Shown in pieces: positions 1 to 9,300 of a stretch of DNA of 28,513 nt. Source of the stretch: CAYOBW01 sp964402115. GTDB taxonomy: Bacteria; Verrucomicrobiota; Kiritimatiellia; UBA8416; CAYOBW01. The stretch covers positions 1 to 28,513 of the forward strand of contig CAYOBW010000067.1 of NCBI GenBank assembly GCA_964402115.1, in the 5' to 3' direction. Below the pieces are notes generated by a model. That model was not told the origin of the DNA and ran no database searches. It worked only from the letters and a program-made list of their open reading frames with translations. The position numbers were made by a program, and so were the translations under genes. Every line of letters starts with the position of its first letter. Positions within the stretch are counted from its first letter, which is position 1.

Positions 1-308
1 ACAAGCCCCTTTGGCAGGGGGGTGACTGCGTGGCGGGCAGGGAAGCCAATTGGCAACGCTCTACCGGCCGAGGACGGCCGGCTCCATTTGCGCTGGAGAC
101 GGCGGTCTCCGCCGTTTCGGCGCGCAGGCAGCAATGTTTCCGACACGGTTAGTAACGCGGAAGCGGGCGACGGGCCTTCAGGCTGCCGCGCCCGGAGCGC
201 GGCGCGAGCCCACCGTCCGGCGAGGGGAGAGAGGGAGGACGGCGCAGGAGCACCGTCCCACGAGGGAAGCCGTGCGCTGACCGGCGCTTCCTCCGCATCC
301 CCCCTCCG
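1..308. repeat. Gene-free hairpin-rich region
   Basis: I see no convincing gene here. Short open frames exist but have no recognisable content. The stretch is a series of compact palindromes: CCCCT/AGGGG around a 5-nt loop at 6-20; CCGGCC/GGCCGG around a 6-nt loop near 64-81; ACGGCGG/CCGCCGT around TCT at 99-115, which overlaps an alternative GGAGAC/GTCTCC hairpin at 95-110; CCGCGC/GCGCGG around 5 nt at 186-202; and the hairpin of the 51-bp repeat at 237-258. This resembles a cluster of REP-type intergenic repeats lying 3' of the minus-strand operon. No terminator with a T-run is visible. Confidence 0.6.
233..283 (-). repeat. 51-bp interspersed repeat, left copy
   Basis: Read on the minus strand, this segment aligns without gaps to 28260-28310 on the plus strand, with 6 mismatches in 51 nt by my own comparison. 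Its core at 237-258 is a 22-nt palindrome with arms GGACGGTGC and GCGCCGTCC (one G-T pair) around a 4-nt loop, followed by a pyrimidine-rich stretch. It begins 25 nt after the stop codon of the large Ig-like gene and is read in the same sense as that gene. It could be a REP-like element or a 3'-end structure of the transcript. Confidence 0.75.
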
Positions 309-332
309 TCACCTCACGAGCAAAACGGTCCC
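309..332 (-). other. C-terminal GTVLLVR tail codons
   Basis: The final seven residues, GTVLLVR, and a TGA stop follow the last beta-sandwich after a short linker. The same pattern, GT(V/M)(L/F)(L/V/I)VR-stop, ends the two discoidin-like proteins at 15315 and 16852. The codons differ between the copies, so the resemblance is at protein level. Confidence 0.6.
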
Positions 333-3300
333 CCCGACCGCCGGCACGGCCAACCCGCCGATCTCCACCCTGAAAGCGTGCGGCCCCGGCGGCGACTGAT
401 TCTCCGTCACGAACTCCAACGTGTTCACCCCGGCGACGAAGCCGTTGGTGATGCTGAATGGCCAGAACGCCGCAAACCCCGCCTGGGTCGGAATCCCGGT
501 GTTCACCCCGTTGAGCAGGATCGCGTTGACCGCGTTGTCGATGGCAAACCGTCCGTCGAGGCGCGCCGTGGCGAGGTTGAGCCCGGCCATGCTGAAGTCC
601 GTGCGATAGTTGTAGCCGCCCACCGGCAGGTTGACGATGGTCCCCTGGGTCGAGATCCACTGCGAGTTGGTGCTGTTCGGCAGGTAGGCTACGTGGGCCG
701 GCGCCAGCACGAAGGCATCGGGGCCCGCGTTGACCGGATCGGCACTGGCCACCAGTCGGTAGTGCGGATCGGGCTGCCCGCCGGGGGCCGGCGACCCGTC
801 GTCGTTCAGCCCGGTGCTGAAGACCGGGATCCGTCGGCCGATGACGACCGTAGCCACCGCGCTGGTCGCACGGCCATACAGGTTGGAAGCGCTCAGCCGG
901 TACTCGCCAGCTGCCCCACCCTCGACGCCGTCGATCGTCAGCACGGCGGCGTTCTGACCGACCACGTCGATGCCGTTGCGCTGCCACTGGTAGGCCATCG
1001 GCAGCGTCCCGAAGACACGCGCCGTCAACACCAACTGGCTGCCCTCTGCCACCATCTGGGAAGCCGGCGCCGGGTCCTGCGACACCGTCGGCGCCGTCGG
1101 CCCGAGTTCCAGGACCGCGACCCGGTCGAGCAGGACCGAATCCCCGCCAGCGTTCACGAACGCCAGCTCGATGCTGTCCCCCGTGGCCAGGAACGGGGCG
1201 CTCAACTGAACGCGGTAGGCCCCTGCCGTCACGACGCGCGGCGGCACAACCACCACGCCGCCGGCCGTCACGGACGCCGTCGGCGCCGCTTGGCCGGTCC
1301 GCGCGTTCTCGAAATACTTGACGTAGTAGGTTGCCCCGGCTCGCAGCCCCCCGACAACCTGGGTCAATCTCCCGACACCCTGGATGAAGGCCGCCTGCCG
1401 CCCATCCGGGATGACGCCGCTGTTGCAGAACGGGGTGTAGGCCGCCGCCGTCGGATTGTTGGCGCTGTAGGCCAGCGGGTTGATCCCCGCCGCCCCGGCC
1501 GCGAGCGTCCAGCCCGCGATTGCGCCGTTGGCCGCGACATAACCCGGGGCCACGACGAAGGCGTTGGCCTCGAAGCTCGGATTGACCACCGGCGCGCCGA
1601 CCTCCACGACCGCGTTGGAGCTGACCACCGTGCCCATCGCATTCGAGACGGTCAAGGCGTAGGTTCCAGCATCCGCTGCCTGCGCCGCCGGGATGTGCAA
1701 CGTCAGGTTGGTCGCGCCGACGACGTCAGCCGCGCCTTTGCGCCACTGGAAAAGCAGCGGCGCCTGCCCGCCGACGAGCGGGGCCAGCGTCACCGCATCC
1801 CCTGCCCCGACCCACTGCTCGTCCTGCGGCTGACGGTAAATCACCGGCGCCGACGGCGACGCCAACTCCTGGTTGGCGAAGCCGTAGACGTGGATCGTGC
1901 TGACGCTGGTCGCCGAGACCCTCAGCGTCACCGACCCCGTGGCATCGGCCACGTAGCGGTACGCTACCCGGAGGCCCTTGCCCAACCCGAAGTGGTCTTC
2001 ATTGATCGTCAGGCGGTCCTCGCCGACGCTGAAAGTCGCCGTGCGGCTGGTGGTGCGGACCTCGAAGCCGACCAGCCAAAGCGTGGCCCGATACTCGGCG
2101 CCCGGCACGAGGTTGTAGATCGAGAGCGTCTCCTCCATCGCCCCGTAGGCAAAACTGCGGCCGAGGCGGGCGCTGCCGCCACCTGCCGCCGTGAGGGCAT
2201 TGGTCACGTCGTTCAGGTAGAAGTTGGGGAATCCCGTCGTCCCGAACTGACCGACGACCGCCGGCGCCGGGCCGATCAGCCCCCGGAACTGCAGCCCGTT
2301 GACCTCCGCGTTCTGGCCGTCGCCGAACTTGTACGCGTGGCTGTACCGGCCGCCGGCCTCGATGCCGCTCGTGGCGTCGCCATCCCAGGCCGCAAACGAC
2401 CAATTCGAGGACGACGGAGCGATCCGAACGTCGTCGATCAGCAGCGTCGAATCCGCCGCCGTCAGGTTGCCGAAGCCCAGGATGTGCGTCTCCGCCGTGG
2501 CCGTGAAATCGACGGCCCCGTAGCGGTAGGGATTCGGCGCGCCGGCCGCCGCGACCGCCCCGACCGAGGCGTCCACCTGGACCACGCCGTCGATCAGCAC
2601 CTGCAGCAACGGGTTGCCCGTCGAAACCCGCTTGTTGAAGCGGAAGCCGACGGTGTACGTCCGACCCGGCACCAGCCCCCGCAGCGCCGTGGACAACTGG
2701 CTGCCCGTGACGTTGCTCTGCAGGAAGGCCACCTGACGCCCCTCGGGAATGGTTCCGTTGTCGGCGAAGGGGCTCTGCCCGCCCACGATGGGATTGAGCC
2801 CCACGCGGTTCGTGTCACTGGCCAACCAGCCAGTGATCGGGAAGTTCGCAGGATTGGCGCCGCCGCGCCCCACGTAGCCCGGGTCGGCCAGGAAATCGTC
2901 GGCCTCGAAGCCGGGGTTGGCGATCGGACCGAGGGTCAACTGGGCCACGGCGCTGGTCACGCTGCCGGCCCCGTTGGCGACAACCACCGCATAGCCGCCG
3001 GCCTGCTCCGGCCCGCCCACGGCGACCGTGAGAACCGCCTGCGTGGCGCCCGCCACCGTCTCTCCGTCCTGGCGCCACTCGTACGCGAGCGGCGTCGCGC
3101 CCACGGCCAGGACCCGGAAGGCGTTCGTCGCGCCGACCGCGCCAACCTGGCTGCGCGGCGGCAGCATGATGATCGGCGCCCCGTCGTCCAGCAACCGATT
3201 GCAGAAGCCGTAGACATGATAGCTGGCGCCCTTGAGCGGCGCCGCCGCAAGGGTCATCGACGCTGCCGTCGCCTTGAAGCGGCACATCACCCGGATGCCC

Positions 3301-4352
3301 GCGTTGTCGCCGTACGCGTCCTGGTCCACGGAGAACCGGTCGGTCCCCAGACTGAAAGTCGCCGAGCGGATCGCCGGCTCCCAAGCCACCGAGAAGATCG
3401 TCGTCTCGTAGGTTGCGCCGGGCGCCAGGCCGTGGAGGGTCAGGGTCGCCGGATAGCCGTTATAAACGAAATTCGCCGCCAGGACGGCGCTGCCGCCGCC
3501 CGCCGTGATCAGCGCGTTGCCGCCATCCCCCGCCGTGGACCCCAACCCCGTCGTCGCGAACCGTCCCGCCACCGCCGGGTTGATCCCCGCGACGCCCGTG
3601 AACGTGACGCCGTTGATCACCGCGGGCGCGCTCGACCCGAGGTTGTAGGCATGGGTGTAAACCCCGCCCGACGCCACGCCCGACGACGCGTCGTCGTTCC
3701 ACCGGGCCACCGACCACGCCCGCGCGGACACGTCGATGGTAAAGGCATCGAGCAGCGCCGCGTGCACGCCGGTCGCGGTCGTGTTGGTCACGGAGAACAT
3801 CGCCGTCTCGCCCGCGGCCACGAAATCCACCGCCGCGTAGCGGTAGGCCGTCGTCAGCGTCCCGGTCGCCGCCACGGGCGACACGGAGAGGCGCACCAGC
3901 CGCATGGCATCCACGCCCACGGCCAGGTCGGGGGTCTGGCCGCCCTTGGCGTTGACCCGGAAGCCGACCTTGTACGTCTCGCCCGGCGTCAGCCCCGTCA
4001 GGAGCGTCGAAAGCCCCGCCTCGCCCGGGTTGCGGCTGACGACATAGGCCACATTGGCCCCCTCCGGGACCGCGCCGTTGTCGGCATAGGGCCGCAGCCC
4101 CCCCGCCGGGTTCAACCCCACAGCCTCGGCATGGCTCGCCGTCCACCCCGTGATCGCCCGGTTGCTCGCCACCGACCCCGGTGGCACGTTGAACACGTCG
4201 GCCTCGAATCCCGGGTTGGAGAAGGCAGCGGCAAAGGCGCCTCCGGCCCACCCCGCCACCGCCAAGCTCACACACAGGGAATGGATGAGGAATCGCTTTG
4301 CGGGCGCGGCCGTAACTCGCCCGTTCAGACCGGCCTGCATCAGCGTCTTCAT
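309..4352 (-). CDS. Large exported Ig-like/jelly-roll repeat protein
   Basis: This predicted exported surface or secreted protein has 1,347 residues and probably binds glycan or cell surfaces. I chose the ATG at 4352 over an upstream TTG at 4388 because it gives a signal peptide (basic KR, hydrophobic stretch, AFA cleavage at about 42). The ribosome site is weak. Layout: an NPGFE...W jelly-roll-like module (about 43-205), a second beta-sandwich beginning WSVARW (about 211-388) and an Ig-like domain (390-475). The same trio repeats at about 477-645, 650-832 and 834-915. Then come NPSFE (921-1080), a third Ig-like domain (1085-1170) and a C-terminal sandwich (1172-1337) of a type seen in PEP-CTERM proteins. 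There is no PEP-CTERM helix; the chain ends GTVLLVR. It is the last gene of a three-gene minus-strand operon, 45 nt after its neighbour. The ligand is unknown. Confidence 0.8.
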   Translation of the reverse strand: MKTLMQAGLNGRVTAAPAKRFLIHSLCVSLAVAGWAGGAFAAAFSNPGFEADVFNVPPGSVASNRAITGWTASHAEAVGLNPAGGLRPYADNGAVPEGANVAYVVSRNPGEAGLSTLLTGLTPGETYKVGFRVNAKGGQTPDLAVGVDAMRLVRLSVSPVAATGTLTTAYRYAAVDFVAAGETAMFSVTNTTATGVHAALLDAFTIDVSARAWSVARWNDDASSGVASGGVYTHAYNLGSSAPAVINGVTFTGVAGINPAVAGRFATTGLGSTAGDGGNALITAGGGSAVLAANFVYNGYPATLTLHGLAPGATYETTIFSVAWEPAIRSATFSLGTDRFSVDQDAYGDNAGIRVMCRFKATAASMTLAAAPLKGASYHVYGFCNRLLDDGAPIIMLPPRSQVGAVGATNAFRVLAVGATPLAYEWRQDGETVAGATQAVLTVAVGGPEQAGGYAVVVANGAGSVTSAVAQLTLGPIANPGFEADDFLADPGYVGRGGANPANFPITGWLASDTNRVGLNPIVGGQSPFADNGTIPEGRQVAFLQSNVTGSQLSTALRGLVPGRTYTVGFRFNKRVSTGNPLLQVLIDGVVQVDASVGAVAAAGAPNPYRYGAVDFTATAETHILGFGNLTAADSTLLIDDVRIAPSSSNWSFAAWDGDATSGIEAGGRYSHAYKFGDGQNAEVNGLQFRGLIGPAPAVVGQFGTTGFPNFYLNDVTNALTAAGGGSARLGRSFAYGAMEETLSIYNLVPGAEYRATLWLVGFEVRTTSRTATFSVGEDRLTINEDHFGLGKGLRVAYRYVADATGSVTLRVSATSVSTIHVYGFANQELASPSAPVIYRQPQDEQWVGAGDAVTLAPLVGGQAPLLFQWRKGAADVVGATNLTLHIPAAQAADAGTYALTVSNAMGTVVSSNAVVEVGAPVVNPSFEANAFVVAPGYVAANGAIAGWTLAAGAAGINPLAYSANNPTAAAYTPFCNSGVIPDGRQAAFIQGVGRLTQVVGGLRAGATYYVKYFENARTGQAAPTASVTAGGVVVVPPRVVTAGAYRVQLSAPFLATGDSIELAFVNAGGDSVLLDRVAVLELGPTAPTVSQDPAPASQMVAEGSQLVLTARVFGTLPMAYQWQRNGIDVVGQNAAVLTIDGVEGGAAGEYRLSASNLYGRATSAVATVVIGRRIPVFSTGLNDDGSPAPGGQPDPHYRLVASADPVNAGPDAFVLAPAHVAYLPNSTNSQWISTQGTIVNLPVGGYNYRTDFSMAGLNLATARLDGRFAIDNAVNAILLNGVNTGIPTQAGFAAFWPFSITNGFVAGVNTLEFVTENQSPPGPHAFRVEIGGLAVPAVGGTVLLVR

Positions 4353-4397
4353 GCCCGCAATGATTTCACAGGATGCTGGAAAATGCAAGTTTGAAGC

Positions 4398-5282
4398 CTA
4401 CTCGCCGAGCGGCAGCACGGCCCGCACCCGGTAGAAGCGTTGTTCCGCGCCGCCGGAGGCCACCGTCGCCTGCGCGGGGGACGCGGCCGGCGGGGCCATC
4501 AGACCGCTCCCCGCGTCCTTCCAGGCGCGCCCTGCGGTCCTCGGCAGCGCGTTGGTGACCTCGAGGCGATACAGCCGCGTCGGACGGCTCTGCCAGCTTA
4601 CCGTGTCGTTGTTCCCGGCCCGGCTGAGCGCCACGATAGTCAGGCGTTCGCCAGCCGCCAGCGGATCCGTGTCGGCCGCCAGCTCCTCGGTGTCGCTCTC
4701 GCCATCGCGATCCTGATCGCTCGTGCCTCCGCCCAACTTCGTCAGCAGGCCGGCCTCGCGAAACTCCCACGGGTCGGGCAGCTTGTCGTGATCGCTATCG
4801 GGGCCGGACGACAGGGTCGTCGTGCGCACGAAAGCCTGCGCGTTCGAGAGGCTGAGCCAGCCCACGTTGGCGCCCCAGGCGTAGCCCGAGAGGTTGCCCG
4901 TGCGCAGGTCCACCTTGGGTTTACCGCGGGTCTGTTCGAAGGCGATCCACCCGATGTTCGCCCCGTAGGCGTAGCCGGTGAGCCGCCCCTCGCCATCGTG
5001 GTTGACCCCATAGTCGCTCGCGGAGTTGTTGGCGTAGGCGTACCCGTTGCCCGGCGTACCGGAGCCGAGGCGAATCCATCCGACGTTCGACCCGTACAGG
5101 TACCCGGAGCAGTAGTAGCGGCCGATCACAGCCCCATTCGTGCCGTCCGCCCGCGCGTTCACCCAGCCGACGTTTGCCCCATAGGCATACGGGTGGGCGG
5201 CGTCGATCGTCGTGGCGGCGTGCGTGGCCGACAACCACAGCACGGTCAAAGCGCCGAACCCGATCAGGCAGGATCTGTTCAT
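4398..5282 (-). CDS. Exported YGANVGW-repeat protein
   Basis: A 294-residue exported protein of unknown function. The start at 5282 is preceded by AAAGGGAGA at good spacing; an ATG two codons upstream (5288) is possible. The signal peptide is about residues 1-22 (ending THA). Four repeats of the form Y-x-[YW]-G-[AS]-N-[VI]-G-W-[VIL] lie at about 32-41, 61-70, 104-113 and 134-143, with a degenerate fifth near 81. Two Asp-rich loops (DSDHD at about 162 and DQDRDGESD at about 189) resemble thrombospondin type-3 or dockerin-like calcium sites. The C-terminus (WQSRPTRLYRLEV, later FYRV) is a small sandwich common in verrucomicrobial exported proteins. I know the GYAWxxNIGWI motif recurs in bacterial exported proteins but know no established role. 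It is the middle gene of the operon. Confidence 0.78.
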   Translation of the reverse strand: MNRSCLIGFGALTVLWLSATHAATTIDAAHPYAYGANVGWVNARADGTNGAVIGRYYCSGYLYGSNVGWIRLGSGTPGNGYAYANNSASDYGVNHDGEGRLTGYAYGANIGWIAFEQTRGKPKVDLRTGNLSGYAWGANVGWLSLSNAQAFVRTTTLSSGPDSDHDKLPDPWEFREAGLLTKLGGGTSDQDRDGESDTEELAADTDPLAAGERLTIVALSRAGNNDTVSWQSRPTRLYRLEVTNALPRTAGRAWKDAGSGLMAPPAASPAQATVASGGAEQRFYRVRAVLPLGE

Positions 5283-5337
5283 GACCATTCTCCCTTTCCG
5301 TAATCGCGCGGGGGACAACGCCCCGCAATTTGTCATG

Positions 5338-6156
5338 TCAGTACGTGAAGTTTGCGTTGGGATCCGTCGAACCGGGGGCGGTCCCGCCGGAATCGCCAGA
5401 GATAGCCGGCGCGAGGGATGCCTTGACCACGAGGCAGACATTGGCCGTGGCAATGTCCCAGTTGACGGTGTTGCCCCCGGCGCCGTTGCGCCGGATGAAG
5501 TTCCGGGTGCCCGACACGTCGAACCCCTTGGCGTTGTCCGCGCTTTCGTTGCCCTCCACCCGGTTCGCGTTACAGCCCACACCGATGGAAATGCCCGCCT
5601 TGACGTTCTTGTGCAGGGTGCAACCGGCGACGACGTTGCCGTCGCACTCGCCCGTGCTCGTGCGTTCGAGGAGTATCCCGTTCAACGTGTTGTTCTCGAT
5701 GCTGCAGAGTTCGACGCGATTCCCGTCCACCCGCGCGATGGCGCCGGCGAAGAGGTAGATGCCATGACCGGTGTTGCCCTGCACGGCGCACGTCAGCAGG
5801 AGGTTGCCGTCGCACCGCCCCGAGGCGCCGGCATTGATCTCCAAGCCATCCCCCGTGTTGTCCCCGAACGCGCAGCGCTCGAAGCGGTTGCCTTGGGCAT
5901 CGGCGTTGTAGCCATTGATGTTGAACCCGTCGCCCGTCGAGGCCAGCGAGCCGGTCAGGTAGTATGAACCGCTCTTGTCGATGGTGAAGGGCAGGCTGGC
6001 AATCGGCGTGCGCGGCTCCAACTGATCGAGCGTCTTCATCGTCGCCGCCGGCGCCCTGGACGGCGTCAGGCTGCCCTGGCCGAGGGCTCCCCCCCCCGCG
6101 CTCGCCAGCAGAATAGTCCACAGGCAAACACTCGACCGCCTGCAGCATCCACGCAT
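5338..6156 (-). CDS. Exported right-handed beta-helix protein
   Basis: A 272-residue exported protein whose chain is a series of short turns rich in G, N and D (NGYNADAQGNRFERC, GDGLEINAG, GHGIYLFAG, LNGILLERT, KAGISIGVG). This is the pattern of a right-handed parallel beta-helix, the fold of pectate lyases and many surface proteins. The ATG at 6156 has a strong ribosome site (GGGAGGGCGAGTC before ATG) and a signal peptide ending near ALGQ at about 26. The mature N-terminus (LEPRTPIASLPFTI then GSYYLTGSL) is a lead-in typical of this group in planctomycetes and verrucomicrobia. No catalytic motif is evident, so it may be structural or binding rather than a lyase. It is the first gene of the minus-strand operon, 55 nt ahead of the next gene. 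Confidence 0.8.
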   Translation of the reverse strand: MRGCCRRSSVCLWTILLASAGGGALGQGSLTPSRAPAATMKTLDQLEPRTPIASLPFTIDKSGSYYLTGSLASTGDGFNINGYNADAQGNRFERCAFGDNTGDGLEINAGASGRCDGNLLLTCAVQGNTGHGIYLFAGAIARVDGNRVELCSIENNTLNGILLERTSTGECDGNVVAGCTLHKNVKAGISIGVGCNANRVEGNESADNAKGFDVSGTRNFIRRNGAGGNTVNWDIATANVCLVVKASLAPAISGDSGGTAPGSTDPNANFTY

Positions 6157-6316
6157 GACTCGCCCTCCCGGTTGTCGCCCCAGCCTTGACCCTGCAACAA
6201 ACGAATCCACTCCCACATTGCCGCGTGTGCCGGGAGAAGTCAAGCAGACCGTGCCAGCAGGCAAGTATTGACATGCGGGCGGAAGCATGGAGGATAGCGC
6301 GCGCAAGGAGAACGAT
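6157..6316. promoter_or_regulatory. Divergent intergenic region, beta-helix and GH38 operons
   Basis: This 160-bp gap separates the two divergent start codons, so both promoters should lie here. A TTGACA box is visible on the plus strand at 6268-6273, about 44 nt ahead of the GH38 start. A TTGACT box faces the other way at 6238-6243. Neither has a good -10 hexamer at 16-18 nt, so promoter placement is a guess. No clear operator palindrome is seen. Confidence 0.35.
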
Positions 6317-9300
6317 ATGCGCTATCTGATCATGGCAGGTATGTGGGCGGTCTGCGCGGCGGGCGTCGGCGCGCAGGACGGGAAGGCTGGCTGGAGCATC
6401 GGCAAGGCGGACGGCAACACGCGCGAGTTCGCCCTGGCCCCCGGCAACTACGCGGGCTATGCCGAAGACCCGGTCTACCTCGTCGGCACGTCGGACCCGG
6501 CCCGGGACTGGCCTTACGTACACCCGGGGCCGGCCGACGCGTGGGCCGGCAGCCGCCCGCACACCTTCACGGTGCTGTTCAACCTCGCCGCCGTACCCGC
6601 CGCGGGCCAGCCCCGGCTGGTACTGCGCCTGGCGGACACGCACAGCCGCAACCTCGTGCAGCTCGAAATGGCGCTGAACGACGCGAAGACGACGCGCGAC
6701 CTCCCGGCGGGCGGGGGCGACGATTCGGTGCAGGGCAAGCCGGAAGCCGGCAAACGGCTGGAAGTCGCCTGGGATCTACCGCTGAGTGCGCTGAAGGCGG
6801 GCGGCAACGAACTGCGCCTCACGACCCTGCGCGGGAGCTGGCTACTCTACGACGCCGTCGCCCTCCAGCTCCCGGACGGCTCGCAGCTCGCCCCGGTCAC
6901 AAACTACACGCGGCTCGCGGGCCTGCGCGCCGTCCGCGCGCTGGTGCAGAAGAGCGGCACGGTCTTCCAGCCGGTCACCGCGGACATCGTGCACGGCGGC
7001 GCGGAGGGCACGGCGGAGCTCGTCGCCGGCAAACAGCGGCAGACCGTCGCGCTCAAGTCCGGCCGGCAGAGCGTGGACCTCCTCCTGCCCCCCGTCACCG
7101 GCGCCGTGCCCGTGACCGTGCAGCTGCTGGTTGCCGGGCTGCCCGAGCAGGCCCGGACGGTCACGCTGCAGCCCGTGCGGCGCGTGACCATCTACATCGT
7201 GCCGCACTCGCACACGGACATCGGCTACACGGCCCTCCAGACCGAGATCGAGCAGAAGCAGGTCAACAACCTCATCCAGGGCATCGAAATCGCGCGCCGC
7301 ACGGAAGCCTACCCGGAGGGCGCGCGCTTCGTCTGGAACGTGGAGGAGGCGTGGGCCGCCGATCTCTACCTGCAGCGGCAGGGCGAGACCGGCCGCCAGA
7401 CGCTGCGGCAGGCCGTCCGCGAGGGCAAGGTGGCGCTGACCGGCATGTACCTCAACGAGCTGTCCGGCCTCTGCCGCCCCGAGGAGCTGCTGCGGTTGTA
7501 CCGCTACGGCACGCGCCTGGGCGCGGAATACGGCGTCCCCGTCAACACGGCAATGATCAGCGATGTGCCGGGGCACGTCTGGGGCAACGTGCCGGCGATG
7601 GCGCAGGCGGGCATCAAGTACCTCTCCACCGCACCGAACTACTTCGACCGGATCGGCAACATCCTCGTCGAGTGGGAGAACAAGCCCTTCTATTGGGTCG
7701 GCCCCGACGGCCAGTCGCAGGTGCTGGTCTGGATCCCGTGGTGGGGCTACGCCTTGTCGCACCGCATCCGGCAGCTCTCCGACCCTCTCGTCGCCGAGTT
7801 CCAGGCGGCCCTGGACGCCAAGGCCTACCCCTACGACATCGCCTACATCCGCTGGGCCGGCCACGGCGACAACGCGGAGCCGGAGCCCAGCATCTGCGAC
7901 TTCGTGCGCGACTGGAAGGCGCGCTATGCCTGGCCGCGCTTCATCATCTCCTCCCAGCAGGAGCCGTTCGAGGCGCTCGAGAAGCGCCACGGCGCGGCCC
8001 TGCCCCGCGTGCGCGGCGACTGGACACCCTACTGGGAGGACGGCGCGGGCTCCTCGGCGCTGGAGACCGGGCTGAACCGCGCCAGCTCCGACCGCGTGGC
8101 GCAGGCCGAAACGCTGTGGGCCATGCTCGACAGCGCGAGCTATCCGGCCGCCGCGTTCGAGGCCGCCTGGAACCGCGTCCTGCTCTACTCCGAGCACACG
8201 TGGGGCGCGTGGTGCTCCGTCACCGACCCGGAGCACGAGCAGACGCGCGGGCAGTGGAAGATCAAGCGCTCCTATGCCGTCCAGGCCGACGCCCAGTCGC
8301 GCGACCTCCTGTCGCGCGCGCTGGCGCTGGGCCGGGCGGGCACGGCGGTGGCCCCCGGCGCGCTCGAGGTGCTGAACACCGTCTCCTGGCCGCGCTCCGC
8401 GCTCGTGACGCTGACCGCCGCCGAGGCGGCCGCCGGGAACGACCGCGTGTGCGACGCGACGGGACAACCCGTGCCGTCGCAGCGCCTGACCGACGGCGCG
8501 CTCGTCTTCCTCGCCGGCGGCGTTCCGCCGCTGGGCGCGGCCAGCTTCGCGGTCGGCGCCGGCGCCCCCTCCCCCGCGCCCGCCCCGGCCACGGCAACCG
8601 CCGCCGGGGCGCTCCTCGAGAACGACCGCGTGCGCGTGCGCCTCGACGAGCGGACCGGCGGGATCGTCGAGCTGACGGCGAAGGCGCACGGCGGCAACTT
8701 CGCCGACCCCGCATCCGGCCACGCCCTGAACGAGTACCTGTACTTCAACGGCAGCGACCCCAAGACCGCGCGAAGCAACGGCGCCGTGAAGATCCGCGTC
8801 GGGGAGCCCGGGCCGCTGGTCGCCTCGCTCGTGGTCGAGAGCGAGGCGCCCGGCTGCAAGCGGCTCGTGCGCGAGGTGCGGCTGCGCGCCGGCGAGGAGG
8901 CCGTGGAGGTGCTCAACCTCGTGGACAAGGAGCGGCTCCGGGCGCCCAACTACAAGGCCGACAACGGCAAGGAGAGCCTCAACTTCGCCTACTGCTTCGC
9001 GGTATCCAACGGCCTCGTGCGCCTGGACGTGCCGTTCGGCGTCGTGCAGGCCGAGGAGGACCAGATGCCCAGCGCCTGCCGCAACTGGCTGTCGCTCAGC
9101 CGGTGGGCGGACGTCAGCGCGGCCGAACGGGGCGTCACGCTGGTCTCGCTCGACGCGCCGCTCCTGCAGGTCGGCGGGCTGACCGCGAACCTGCTCAACT
9201 CGCAGACGAACCCCGACGTGTGGCGCAAGCGCATCGATCCCAGCCAGCGCCTCTTCGTGTGGGCCATGAACAACCACTGGGGCACGAACTACCGCGCCTA

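Noticed and set aside
1..30. tRNA or other structured RNA at the window start
   Set aside because: Only one short hairpin is present; no cloverleaf or conserved arm is visible.
309..332. C-terminal tail as a PEP-CTERM sorting signal
   Set aside because: There is no PEP motif, membrane helix or basic cluster; only GTVLLVR is present.
378..4394. A 1,338-residue open frame antisense to the Ig-like gene, and similar long antisense frames at 6842-10759, 12700-15462, 16136-18526 and 25072-27390
   Set aside because: They are Arg-, Gly-, Pro- and Ala-rich with no recognisable domain, and each lies opposite a gene with clear domains. High GC at codon position three removes stops from the opposite strand.
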